This document shows positions 1 through 7,948 of a stretch of 44,606 nt of DNA, piece by piece. Under the pieces are notes generated by a model that had not been told where the DNA came from, ran no database searches, and worked only from the letters and a program-made list of their open reading frames with translations. Made by a program: the position numbers and the translations under genes. Numbering within the stretch: position 1 is the stretch's first letter; the number at the start of each line of letters is the position of its first letter. This stretch comes from Rectinema subterraneum (GTDB lineage: Bacteria > Spirochaetota > Spirochaetia > Treponematales > Rectinemataceae), in NCBI GenBank assembly GCA_009768935.1, contig WESA01000020.1:1-44606 (forward strand), written 5' to 3'.

Positions 1-454
1 GCCCAAGCCCCTGCTGCAAAAGAATTTCAGATGTCGAAAGAGACGGAAGGCCCGAAGAATGCGTCAGAAGGTGGTGAATCGTGATGGGGCCACTTTCGGC
101 GCTACCATCGAAGGCGCCGATGTTGGGGGCGCCATCGGGAGTGCCTCCGGTTGCGCGAAGTTTCAAAGGGATATAGCGCCCGGCAGGGTCTTCCAGCGTC
201 AGCGCGCCCCGTTCAGCAAGCAATAGAACGGCAGTAGCCACAAAAGCCTTGGTGCATGAACCAATTCCATACAAAGTGTCAGCAGTTGCGGGCAAAAATC
301 GCTCGCGATCCCGCCAGCCAAAACCGCCTCCATACACGAGCTCATCATCTTTCATGACCGCGACACTGTAGCCAGGCGTTTTAGTTTCGTGCATGGCTTC
401 GGGGATATACTGTTCTATAAATTGCGCAGCTCTTTGTGTTTCTGTCATCTGCAT
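1..454 (-). CDS. Serine hydrolase, beta-lactamase/PBP4* family (3' part outside window)
   Basis: Reading the minus strand from an ATG at 454 gives 151 uninterrupted codons before the window edge, so the C-terminus is missing. The protein has an S-C-T-K tetrad at about residues 66-69, which fits the SxxK nucleophile/base motif of the class C beta-lactamase family (PF00144). It is preceded by the family-like stretch DTLYGIGSCTKAF and followed by the LLTHSSGLP segment typical of these enzymes. No signal peptide is seen, so I expect a cytoplasmic esterase or peptidase-like hydrolase rather than a secreted beta-lactamase. An alternative ATG lies two codons downstream at 448. The GAAGGA ribosome-binding site sits about 10 bases before 454, which favours the upstream start. 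Substrate cannot be inferred. Confidence 0.85.
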   Translation of the reverse strand, partial: MQMTETQRAAQFIEQYIPEAMHETKTPGYSVAVMKDDELVYGGGFGWRDRERFLPATADTLYGIGSCTKAFVATAVLLLAERGALTLEDPAGRYIPLKLRATGGTPDGAPNIGAFDGSAESGPITIHHLLTHSSGLPSLSTSEILLQQGLG

Positions 455-646
455 TTGCTTCTAGTCCTTCAATTGCCGAGTGTTTTTGTATTTTAGTATA
501 TGCACCGGGCGAACGCTATGTCGGGCGCGAGTAGAGAACTGATTTAAAGAATCTGCTTTCAAGGCCAGCAAAATAGGGCTTAATCAGGATATAGAGACGA
601 TATTCAATATTTATGCTTGGTTTCTTTTTATTTATACCAAAAACAG

Positions 647-675
647 TTGACATTGGCATATGCCAATTATACAAT
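647..675 (+). promoter_or_regulatory. Sigma-70-type promoter with palindromic operator in the spacer
   Basis: TTGACA (647-652), a 17-base spacer and TACAAT (670-675) form a near-consensus promoter ahead of the YkvI-like gene. Positions 652-667 (ATTGGCATATGCCAAT) are a perfect 16-base palindrome lying almost entirely in the spacer, where a bound repressor would block RNA polymerase. The cognate regulator is not adjacent. An ATG at 695 preceded by AGGAGG (683-688) follows. Confidence 0.75.
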
Positions 676-694
676 TCTTTTCAGGAGGCAATAT

Positions 695-2026
695 ATGGCT
701 GATACAAAGAAACAAGCTCTTTCCTTTGGAGCTGTTCTCGTCGTTTCTGCGGCTGTTTTCTCCGGACATTTTGGAGTGGGTGACACCATTTTCCCTGCAA
801 TGCTGGGAAGAACTACCGGAGCTTCGTGGTTTATAGCGGCGCTCGGCTATGGTGTCGTGAACAGCTTCATGGTGTTTTTGGCCTACCTTGCTATATCAAG
901 GCAGAATTATTCTCTTGTTGGCTTGACAGCAATGGTTCTGGGCAAAGGCTTTGCGATTGCGTATACCACGATCGCCGTCCTCATCATGGGACCAGTCTTC
1001 ATACTGCCGCGTGTCAGTTCTGCGACGCATGAGATGGCTGTTGCGCAATTTTTCCCGTCGATTCCCATTTGGGTAACCCTTCTTGTCTATTTTGCTCTCA
1101 ATTATTATTTTGCCTATAACCGCTCCAAAGTCATAGACAGAATAGGCAAATATCTGGCCCCTGCACTTATTGTTTTCATGATTATCCTGGTTATCAAAGG
1201 AATCTTTGCTCCTCTGTCAGCGGTTGCCTCAACAGGATCGTCTACCGCCTTCAGCGACGGCATCATTAACGGTTACAATACAATGAACGCCCTGGGAGCA
1301 TCGATTTTCGGAATCTGGATTATCAACGAACTCAAGCGACGGGGTATCGAAGATGCGAAATCCCGAAGTTCCACCATCATTACGATAGGTATTTTTGCTG
1401 CCCTTGCTCTTCTTCTTACTTCAACTGGTCTTACCTATCTGGGTGCATCTTCAGGCGGGCTCTTTCCGGATGCGGCAATCGGAGTTCTCTCTGTTAAAAT
1501 AGCGGAAGGTCTCTTGGGATACTTTGGCAAAATAGTATTTGCTGTCATTATCGCGCTGGCCTGCATTACAACCTCCGTAGGCCTTACCTCGGCAGCAGGT
1601 GATACCTTCGAGCAGATGAGCGGAGGCAAAATCAAGTACAAATTTACTGTAGCAGCCAGCAGTATCATTGGTTTTTTGCTGGGTCTCATAGGTCTTTCCA
1701 AAATTGTGGGCTATACGGTTCCATGGCTGATGCTCATTTATCCTGCCCTTGTCATTATTATCATCATGTCACTCTTTACTGACTTTCTCAAAGTCAAGCT
1801 TGCTACCCAGGCAGGCGTTCTCGTAGCGATACTTTTCAGTATAGGCGATTTTCTGGCGGGTCTTGGCATCGCAAATACGCCTTTCTCGATGCTGAATACA
1901 GCAATGCCTCTACGGAATCAAGCGCTCACTTGGCTCTTCCCGTCTATTGCTGCCATTGTGGTATTCCAGATTATCGCTGTCATAGGCAGAGGGAAAGAAG
2001 CGCAAGATGAAGCGGTCAAACCGTAG
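695..2026 (+). CDS. YkvI-like multi-pass membrane transporter
   Basis: This 443-residue, highly hydrophobic protein has roughly 10-12 predicted membrane segments. It opens with a short cytoplasmic MADTKKQ-type N-terminus followed by a Gly/Ala-rich first helix with the segment GHFGVGDTIFPAMLG, an unwound-helix pattern seen in APC-superfamily carriers. Overall it most resembles the YkvI family of uncharacterised membrane proteins. I chose ATG 695 rather than the upstream in-frame ATG at 617 because AGGAGG lies at 683-688 and the promoter at 647-675 would fall inside a longer gene. A metallo-beta-lactamase-fold gene follows after 16 bases, so the two are probably co-transcribed under the palindromic operator. 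Substrate unknown; an amino acid or organic solute is plausible by superfamily. Confidence 0.75.
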   Translation: MADTKKQALSFGAVLVVSAAVFSGHFGVGDTIFPAMLGRTTGASWFIAALGYGVVNSFMVFLAYLAISRQNYSLVGLTAMVLGKGFAIAYTTIAVLIMGPVFILPRVSSATHEMAVAQFFPSIPIWVTLLVYFALNYYFAYNRSKVIDRIGKYLAPALIVFMIILVIKGIFAPLSAVASTGSSTAFSDGIINGYNTMNALGASIFGIWIINELKRRGIEDAKSRSSTIITIGIFAALALLLTSTGLTYLGASSGGLFPDAAIGVLSVKIAEGLLGYFGKIVFAVIIALACITTSVGLTSAAGDTFEQMSGGKIKYKFTVAASSIIGFLLGLIGLSKIVGYTVPWLMLIYPALVIIIIMSLFTDFLKVKLATQAGVLVAILFSIGDFLAGLGIANTPFSMLNTAMPLRNQALTWLFPSIAAIVVFQIIAVIGRGKEAQDEAVKP

Positions 2027-2042
2027 GGGAGAGGGAGGCTCT

Positions 2043-2927
2043 ATGAATACAATGGACATGCTGGACAACTTGTCGGTCAGGGTAGTGGCTGAAGATTCAG
2101 TGATGTATGAGAGCCCCTTTTGGGGTCAACATGGAATTTCGCTTTATGTGACCGCGAGTAAAGATGGTTTTGTAAGGCATATTCTGATAGATGTAGGCCA
2201 GAGTCACGAAGCACTTCTCCACAACATGAGACTTATGGGGATCGATCCAGCCAGTATCGATGCTATTGTGCTCACTCATTGCCACTATGATCATACTCAG
2301 GGTCTGGCGGAAGTGCTGAGGGCAATTGGAAAAACCGATATACCCGTTATTGCCCATCCGGATCTCTTCAGGCTCAATTTCATCGACAAGCCTTATTTAC
2401 GGCATGTAGGGATAACGTCAGATGATGCAAAATCAAACCTGGAGAAAATTGGTGCAGCCTTTTTCCTCACGGCGGATCCTCTCCAGCTTATGCCCGGGCT
2501 TGCAACGACCGGATATATACAGCGCCAGACCGATTTCGAGGAAGTGGGCATACCGCTCAAGACAATCGATACGCAGAATCACCTTGTCCAGGATCCCATG
2601 AATGACGATATATCGGTCATCGGGGCCGTAAAAGGGAAAGGGATCGTCATACTTTCCGGATGCAGCCACGCCGGGATTGTCAACATAACAAAACATGCCA
2701 TAGCCATGAGCGGTATTTCAGAAGTTACCTCGATTATTGGTGGATTGCACCTTGTTGAAGCGCCTATGGAGAGGATTGCAAAAACGGTGGATGCTCTCGA
2801 TTCGCTCGTCGTTGGCTCGATCTACGCAGGGCACTGCACCGGGTTCAATGCCCAAGTCGAACTCAGAAAGAAATTCGGAACGCGATTCATGCCTCTGCAG
2901 ACAGGGAATTATTTCGAATACCCATGA
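2043..2927 (+). CDS. Metallo-beta-lactamase-fold hydrolase, beta-RFAP-synthase-like (COG1237)
   Basis: This 294-residue protein carries the metal-binding signature THCHYDHTQGL (His79, His81, Asp83, His84) of the metallo-beta-lactamase fold. Further motifs GCSHAGIVN and GHCTG are the downstream ligands typical of the subfamily annotated as 7,8-dihydropterin-6-yl-methyl-4-(beta-D-ribofuranosyl)aminobenzene 5'-phosphate synthase-like. In non-methanogens that annotation is homology only and the reaction is not established. The start at 2043 is preceded by GAGAGGGAGG; an in-frame ATG at 2007 would overlap the upstream transporter by 20 bases and has no comparable site. Cytoplasmic, no signal peptide. 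It is probably the second gene of the YkvI operon, so it may act on the imported compound, which is inference. Confidence 0.8.
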   Translation: MNTMDMLDNLSVRVVAEDSVMYESPFWGQHGISLYVTASKDGFVRHILIDVGQSHEALLHNMRLMGIDPASIDAIVLTHCHYDHTQGLAEVLRAIGKTDIPVIAHPDLFRLNFIDKPYLRHVGITSDDAKSNLEKIGAAFFLTADPLQLMPGLATTGYIQRQTDFEEVGIPLKTIDTQNHLVQDPMNDDISVIGAVKGKGIVILSGCSHAGIVNITKHAIAMSGISEVTSIIGGLHLVEAPMERIAKTVDALDSLVVGSIYAGHCTGFNAQVELRKKFGTRFMPLQTGNYFEYP

Positions 2928-2990
2928 GTTTCGGAGAGGGAGGGGGGCTTTGCGTGCCGCGAAGTCTTCTGGCTATGCCTCTAAAGGCCT

Positions 2991-3272
2991 CTAAAGGGAG
3001 CTTTTTGAAGAAGATTTATTTTGACTGAAATCAACTGGGCAGGCATTTGAAATGGTGGTGATGAGCACAAACTGGGTGGATCCGGCGAATTCCTCGATAA
3101 TCCTGTCGAAAGCTTTGAAGATCGTTGCACTCTCGCCATAGGTGATGCTGCTCATGGGGCCAACCTGCACAGGAAGCCCGAAGCTTTCGATAATGTTGAC
3201 TGCTTTTTGTATGAAGGGTGAAATATGCGCTTCTCTTATTGGATACATGGAAAATTGTACTTCAATAAGCAT
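2991..3272 (-). CDS. Thiamine-binding-type small protein (MTH1187/YkoF-like)
   Basis: This 93-residue protein begins MLIEVQFSMYPI and contains the segments IIESFGLPVQVGPMSSITYGE and FDRIIEEF. These match the MTH1187/YqgV-type thiamine-binding domain (PF01910, formerly DUF77), whose members are ferredoxin-like small proteins thought to bind thiamine or its precursors. The ATG at 3272 is preceded by an AAAGGAAG ribosome-binding site; a longer in-frame start at 3365 would run deep into the upstream methyltransferase. Only four bases separate it from that gene's stop, so the two are co-transcribed. No thiamine transporter or THI-box is visible nearby, so its role here is unclear. Confidence 0.75.
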   Translation of the reverse strand: MLIEVQFSMYPIREAHISPFIQKAVNIIESFGLPVQVGPMSSITYGESATIFKAFDRIIEEFAGSTQFVLITTISNACPVDFSQNKSSSKSSL

Positions 3273-3276
3273 TTTG

Positions 3277-3999
3277 TCACTTCCTTTGTTCAGCTTTTTT
3301 GCCTGTGCCGACAAGGAGAGCACCAAATGGCACAAGGTGGTGTCTCCCAAAATGTTCAATAGCATCTGCTCTCTCTAGAATGAAATTTGGAGGCGAAGGG
3401 CTTAAGAAAACCGTCGATTTTACCTCAACGTTATTCACATATGTTGAAAGAAACTTTTTCAGCTCTCTATACGAATAAAAATGTGCCTCATCATAAAGGC
3501 TTTTTTTGAATAGCCCTTTTACTCTGCGTGATATGCCATACAGGGACCAGAGGTTGAGCACTCCAACGGCAACGATGCCCGAGGGTTTGGTGACACGAAC
3601 CATTTCCTGCAAAAAGCGCTCAGGCATTTTTGAAAATTCAATGGAGGTCATTGCAAGCACTACATCAAAAGAATTATCCGGATAGGGGATTGCTTCGCCT
3701 AAACCGTACTTTACTTCAAGACCACGCTTTTCGGCTATTGCACGCATTTTTGGGGAAGGTTCGATGCCCTCGACGTTTGCACCTCGCTTCTGGAACTCTA
3801 TTGCAAAGAGCCCTGTGCCTATACCAATTTCAAGCAGATGGATGCCACTCAATGCAGGCAGCGAATTCAACAACAGATCCAGCTCGAATGCAAACACTTT
3901 CCTGCCGGCAGGCGTCAAAAACCAGCTATCGTATTCGTTGGCAAAATCATCAAACAGCACTTTTGGGTCTGTGACCGGAGATGATGATCCGGCTTCCAT
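3277..3999 (-). CDS. Class I SAM-dependent methyltransferase
   Basis: This 240-residue product has the class I motif I sequence LLEIGIGTGLFAIEF, an acidic position after the second strand (GIEPSP), motif II-like SFDVVLAMTSIEF and the post-motif region VRVTKPSGIVAVGVLN. It belongs with the UbiE/BioC-like group, but the substrate is not identifiable. I place the start at ATG 3999 because family homology begins there (FANEYDSW is the usual N-terminal element). The open frame continues 92 codons upstream, but that extension is a different protein, a DUF4143 ATPase remnant. No strong ribosome-binding site precedes 3999, so expression may depend on the upstream remnant's transcript. It is followed after four bases by the thiamine-binding-type gene. 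Confidence 0.8.
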   Translation of the reverse strand: MEAGSSSPVTDPKVLFDDFANEYDSWFLTPAGRKVFAFELDLLLNSLPALSGIHLLEIGIGTGLFAIEFQKRGANVEGIEPSPKMRAIAEKRGLEVKYGLGEAIPYPDNSFDVVLAMTSIEFSKMPERFLQEMVRVTKPSGIVAVGVLNLWSLYGISRRVKGLFKKSLYDEAHFYSYRELKKFLSTYVNNVEVKSTVFLSPSPPNFILERADAIEHFGRHHLVPFGALLVGTGKKAEQRK

Positions 4000-4275
4000 G
4001 TCCAGATTATGATTATTTGCATGATAACAGACAAGAGCTTGCGTTTTATATAGATGAGCGCGCAATCTTCCAGCAACGAACCCGAATACCGATCCATGCT
4101 TCGAGATTCGAGGTGAATTCGGCGAAAAGGTCTTGCCTGATTGAATTTCGAGCGCCCTCAACTTCAGGCTCTCTTCGAAAACCACATCGATTTCCGTTCC
4201 GATATTGTCGCGCCAGAAATAGATGTATGCTTGAATCGACTCTTTGGCAGAAACGATAGAGCGTGTTTTGTGCAA
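4000..4275 (-). pseudogene. C-terminal remnant of a DUF4143-type AAA ATPase
   Basis: Upstream of the methyltransferase, the same reading frame encodes YFWRDNIGTEIDVVFE and ALEIQSGKTFSP. These are characteristic of the C-terminal DUF4143 domain of AAA+ proteins that carry a nuclease-like ExK core (EID...EIQSGK). After SGKTFSP the homology jumps frame: EFTSNLEAW is read in the second frame and YSGSLLEDCALIY in the third. At least two frameshifts therefore broke the gene. The N-terminal ATPase part is absent between here and the sirtuin gene. By chance, the first frame fuses in frame with the downstream methyltransferase, which could mislead automatic start calling. Confidence 0.7.
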
Positions 4276-4423
4276 GTCGCTGAAATATAATGCATTATTA
4301 CTTGATTTTACAATTTGTCAGTTGAAGTTACAAAACGTAATGAATACAAGGAAGGGAAAATTTCAATGGCGGTGCGGCTGGGATAAAAAAATTGAAATAC
4401 CGGCCCTGCCTGCTGCCCAGCTT

Positions 4424-5209
4424 TCAGCATTTCAGTTTCTTTTCAAGAAAATCGAAAACCGAGCCGAGATCGGAAAACCTGAGGCTGGCGGCGGCATCGA
4501 GATGGGTCGCCATATCATTGACGATCACGAGCCTGCCGCCATGTTCGAGGGTATATTCCGGAAGGGTCGCGGCAGGGTAGACGAGCAGGGTCGAGCCGAG
4601 GACGAGGAGCAGATCGGCTGAGCGAGCTTCTTCTATTGCTTCGGCGAGCGCTTCTGCGGGCAGGCTTTCGCCGAAAAACGTGATATCCGGCTTGAGCACG
4701 GCGTCACATTTTTTGCACCGGGGAATATCTCCTGCGCGGACAATTGCGGCCACTTCGCTGAAGGTCATGGACCAGGCGCACCTCGGGCAATGATGCAAGG
4801 ACGGAGAGCCATGGATTTCGATGACGCGACGGCTTCCTGCTTTCTGATGCAGTAGGTCAATATTCTGCGTGATAATGGCTTTCAAAATGCCCCGCTTTTC
4901 CAACTCCGCGAGGACCTTGTGAACGACCGAAGGCTTCTTGTCGCCCAGCCCGTAGATGAAGTCCTTGGTCATCTTGTAATAGAAGGAGGGGTCCTGCCTG
5001 AAAATGTCGATATCGAAGATCTTGTCAGCATCGGGGGTCTTGTAGAGGCCGTTCTTGCCGCGAAAATCGCGTATGCCGGAGAGGGTGCTCACCCCTGCGC
5101 CGGTGAACGCGACGCAATGGCGGGACGCGAGTAGCATGTCGTAGAGGGCCTGGAGGTTTTCGGGGCTGGCGCTGTCACAGTCGCGAGATATTTGTGATTG
5201 TGATGTCAT
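4424..5209 (-). CDS. Sir2-family NAD-dependent protein deacylase
   Basis: This 261-residue protein has the sirtuin NAD-binding motif GAGVSTLSGIRDFRG (about residues 37-51), TQNID, the catalytic histidine in IEIHG, two CxxC pairs (CPRC and CKKC) for the structural zinc, and GSTLLVYPAA near the NAD ribose site. It should remove acyl groups from protein lysines with consumption of NAD in the cytoplasm. The start at 5209 (MTSQSQIS) is preferred. The open frame extends to 5332, but that extension is translated from the tRNA-like repeat at 5252-5303 and is not protein-coding. No neighbour links it to a specific target. Bacterial sirtuins often act on acetyl-CoA synthetase, which is not seen here. 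Confidence 0.88.
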   Translation of the reverse strand: MTSQSQISRDCDSASPENLQALYDMLLASRHCVAFTGAGVSTLSGIRDFRGKNGLYKTPDADKIFDIDIFRQDPSFYYKMTKDFIYGLGDKKPSVVHKVLAELEKRGILKAIITQNIDLLHQKAGSRRVIEIHGSPSLHHCPRCAWSMTFSEVAAIVRAGDIPRCKKCDAVLKPDITFFGESLPAEALAEAIEEARSADLLLVLGSTLLVYPAATLPEYTLEHGGRLVIVNDMATHLDAAASLRFSDLGSVFDFLEKKLKC

Positions 5210-5251
5210 ATTGTCAGTATAACAAAAAGGCCCGCTGTTTGCAGGCCATTC

Positions 5252-5303
5252 ATCGAGAGCGACCGACGGGAGTCGAACCCGCTTCACGAGCTTGGGAGGC
5301 TCG
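5252..5303 (-). repeat. Left direct repeat: 3' half of tRNA-Gly (probable att site)
   Basis: Bases 5252-5303 match 10272-10323 at 50 of 52 positions, in the same orientation and exactly 5020 bases apart. The repeat covers the 3' side of tRNA-Gly(CCC): anticodon arm, T arm and 3' acceptor strand. Beyond 5303 the sequence no longer matches the tRNA and no GCGACCG 5' acceptor strand can be found, so this copy cannot form the same cloverleaf. A D-arm-like stretch follows, but I could not close an acceptor stem with it. Duplication of a tRNA 3' end is the usual footprint of site-specific integration. Confidence 0.65.
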
Positions 5304-5579
5304 CCGGCGACCGTATCATCCAAAATCAGCACGAATCATTTCGTGCGTCAAGGATCATCTCCTTTCCCCAGCAGGGTCATGGTAATTCCCCCAGGGGTAC
5401 TTGCCTTGTTACAATACGCTCAAAAGCAGCTGCCAAGCAAAATATTGCGAATACCCTGTGCTCTCCATTGCCAACGCCATGGCTTTAAATTCGCGAGCTT
5501 TATCTTTTAAAAGCAAAATAGACTTTTTATCTTTGTCCACGATCGCTGATGAAAAATGCTTATATCGCTTCTAGCTCCA
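5304..5579. other. Non-coding stretch at left end of island
   Basis: No gene is supported between the tRNA-like repeat and the decayed helicase. The only structure seen is a hairpin at 5329-5346 (arms GCACGAA and TTCGTGC, four-base loop). It could be part of an attachment site or a weak terminator. Small open frames here have no ribosome-binding sites or recognisable similarity. Confidence 0.4.
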
Positions 5580-7055
5580 TCAACGCTCCGCTGCGATATT
5601 CATGAATGTCTGATCATACTCTTCTTTGCGCAAGATGGTGTCATAGAGCCCGATGTCCTCGCCTTCGTGCCTGTCGATGCCGACGTATCGCAGGCTGGCA
5701 TCCTCATAGCGCTTGAACTTGTAGACCGCGTCGTTCATGAGGGCACTGTTGAAGACGCCGAGGCTTATCAGAAGCTCAAAATCCTTCACGGTGAGTCCGG
5801 TCACCTTTTTGAAGAGGCCTGGCTCCAGCTGGGTGATGACATCCTTGAGGGTGCGCTCGCGGTAATCGGTCAGGTACATGAAGGCGGGAATCCGCGTCGC
5901 AAATTTGATGAGCTTTTCCTGAATTTGCCTGCGCTTGCTCTTGTATTCTTTTTCTTCTTCGCTGAGCTTGAGTTTTTCTTCCTTGGCGAGCTGGCGATCG
6001 TTGGCCTCGCGCTTGAGTTTTTTGACTGCCTCGGATTTGTTGATGATGGTCTCGATGTCCTGGTTCAGACTGCGGAAGCCTTCGATGCTCATAAGTGCCC
6101 GCATGGCTTCTTCATTGCTCATGAGCCGGCGCAGGGTATCGTTGTCTACATTTACCAGGAGGGCGCTTTCCTAGCGGCGGGCGAGCAGGGTGGCGGTGGT
6201 ACCACTCATCGACATGTCGAGAATGCCTGCGGCATCGATGCGTTTCATGGAGCTGCCGTCATAGGCCAGCACCGGCAGGAAGCTGATGAATTCCTCGACC
6301 TTCTTCTCAGGGTTGGCTTCGTTGACATCCAGACGGCAGGCATAGTCGGCAATCTGCCTCAGGGCACGGTCAGGCGCAAAATCGAAGACGTAGCATTCCT
6401 CCTTGAGAATCAGCTCCTCGTTCGGCGATTGCCCGTCCGGATTCTTGAGCGTCCAAGGCGATTGCACCCGGAATGCAGCCTGGAAATAGGTTTCCGGGCT
6501 TGAGGAGTTGCGCAGCATGAAAATGCCGGTCCAGGGTCGAACCGTCACGCCGGTAGTCAGTTTTCCGCAGGAGAGCGTAATGGTCTTCGTCTTGAGGGGA
6601 TCATCCATCGCCTTCAGTACCGGTTCCAGTGCCGCGACTCCGATTCCGGCAGCATTACCTGCGGCCACAACGACGGTGTAATCGTGATAGAACTTGTTCT
6701 GCCGTTGCGCCATAAGGTTGCGCATGGCATAACAGGACGCCACGCTTGGAAGGAACCATAGGGTATGGGTTAGCACATTAAGCAGCCGCGCATCGGAATA
6801 TGGAAACGGCGGCTTTCTGGCCCCCATTTTCAGATTGTCCACCGTAGTTTCCAGAAATGATCCACGAATAAGGTCGAGCCACTTTTGAACTTCGTTTTCG
6901 TACTTAAATCGCGCGTCCTTTCCGATCCCCTCGGCGCGGAAAAACTCGTTCAGGTCAAACTCGTTGAACTCGCCAGAAGCGATGGCGCGGAATGGCGTGC
7001 CGGAAAGATAGAGGTTAGAGTGATCAGTGAAAACCGTGCCGCGGCTCATAGGCAT
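5580..7055 (-). pseudogene. Broken restriction-type SF2 helicase, C-terminal part
   Basis: Two open segments, 6171-7055 and 5580-6122, lie in the same frame and are separated by a TAG at 6171-6173 within the context LLARR-stop-ESALLVNVDND. Replacing that stop by Trp restores a continuous protein, so a single TGG-to-TAG change is the simplest explanation. The upstream segment has LYLSGTPFRAI, helicase motif III-like, and ETYFQAAFRVQSPW, motif VI-like, as in helicase subunits of restriction enzymes. The downstream segment is a charged coiled region. The N-terminal ATP-binding part (Walker A, DEAD box) is missing, so the gene is both truncated and interrupted. It is the end of a decayed restriction cluster. 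Confidence 0.75.
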
Positions 7056-7097
7056 AGATGGAGGGGATGTACGTCGAGGCGCGGAGGAAAGAATTCC

Positions 7098-7500
7098 TTA
7101 CTCATCGATCAATACTCTTTTCAGCACACCAGATTTGTCTTTACCGAGTGCAAGCGATGCAACAGCATGCTTTTCATCTGACGCTTAAGCTCGCGCACGC
7201 TCCAGTGTTCCTTTTCGCATTGTCTGGTATAAAAACTGATTTCCAGGTCGTTGTCGGCTTTCAGGATTTCGGCATAATGGCTCCAGCTCAATTGTCCAGA
7301 CAGCGTCTGGATATTTTGAACCTTGAGGTAGAATTGCTGAATCTGGAAAAGATTGGAGTTGCTGAATCCCTTGCCGAACTCCGCCGTCAGGTCCTGGGAA
7401 AGCCGATCCAGCAGGTCAGTCCCCTGCTCGGTTTTGGCACTGCCTTTCTGCTCGAATTCCACAATTTATCAATCATTTCTGTTCCTACAGTTATCTCTTT
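7098..7500 (-). pseudogene. Fragment of DUF1016/YhcG-type nuclease
   Basis: The segment encodes GTDLLDRLSQDLTAEFGKGF, LFQIQQFYLKVQNIQTLSGQ, LSWSHYAEIL and EKEHWSVRELKRQMKSML. These are hallmarks of the N-terminal domain of DUF1016/YhcG proteins, which carry a PD-(D/E)XK nuclease domain further on. Near 7156 a frameshift moves the homology into the next frame (LALGKDKSGVL), which stops at 7098-7100. The upstream junction near 7463-7500 is also shifted by a base relative to the methylase fragment. The nuclease domain itself is absent. This is an internal fragment captured between methylase and helicase remnants. Confidence 0.7.
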
Positions 7501-7731
7501 TCGTTCGTACTCGATCTGACTCTTTGCATAGCGGTCTTCTACGACGCGGAGCTTTCGTTTGAGGATTTCGGCAAGAAAATTGCCTGTCCCGCAGGCGGGT
7601 TCAAGAAAGCGCGAATCGATTTGTTCGGTCTCCGGCTTTACGAGGTCAAGCATGGCGTTGACTTCGCGCTCGCCGGTCAGCACCTCGCCATGGTTGGCAA
7701 CCCTCTGTTTTGATTTTGCCTGCTTTTGCAT
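7501..7731 (-). pseudogene. N-terminal fragment of an N6-adenine DNA methylase
   Basis: The first about 70 codons from ATG 7731 read ANHGEVLTGEREVNAMLDLV followed by SRFLEPACGTGNFLAEIL. This is the SAM-binding motif I region of restriction-modification adenine methylases. The catalytic NPPY motif is missing because the frame runs directly into DUF1016 sequence. The piece therefore cannot be an active methyltransferase. It marks the promoter-proximal end of the decayed restriction-modification operon. Confidence 0.75.
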
Positions 7732-7894
7732 AGCTTTAAATCCATCTTTCTATGGGAATATTATCATACACTTCAGCCTGGTGGGAGATGCCGCATTGTC
7801 TTCACAGAACGTTAGATTGTCGTTGGACCAATTTGCAATTTTCCATGGTTGCTGGGTGCTGCAATGAATAATAGTGCTTACGCAAATTCGTTAT

Positions 7895-7914
7895 AGATTC
7901 TTATAATAGAATCT
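7895..7914 (+). promoter_or_regulatory. Candidate promoter: -10 box embedded in an inverted repeat
   Basis: A consensus TATAAT (7902-7907) is framed by perfect 7-base arms AGATTCT (7895-7901) and AGAATCT (7908-7914). TTACGC about 18 bases upstream is a weak -35 candidate. It lies 35 bases before the GNAT start at 7949. The symmetric arms could bind a regulator that covers the -10 element. Confidence 0.45.
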
Positions 7915-7948
7915 GGCGACAAGCCAAGAACAGCTCTTGGAGAATGAA

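Noticed and set aside
5210..5332. N-terminal extension of the sirtuin
   Set aside because: It would be translated from the tRNA-like repeat; similarity to sirtuins starts after 5209.
5556..6503. 315-residue plus-strand open frame
   Set aside because: It lies antisense to the helicase remnant, has a Phe-rich composition, no ribosome-binding site and no family-like motif. It is a shadow frame.
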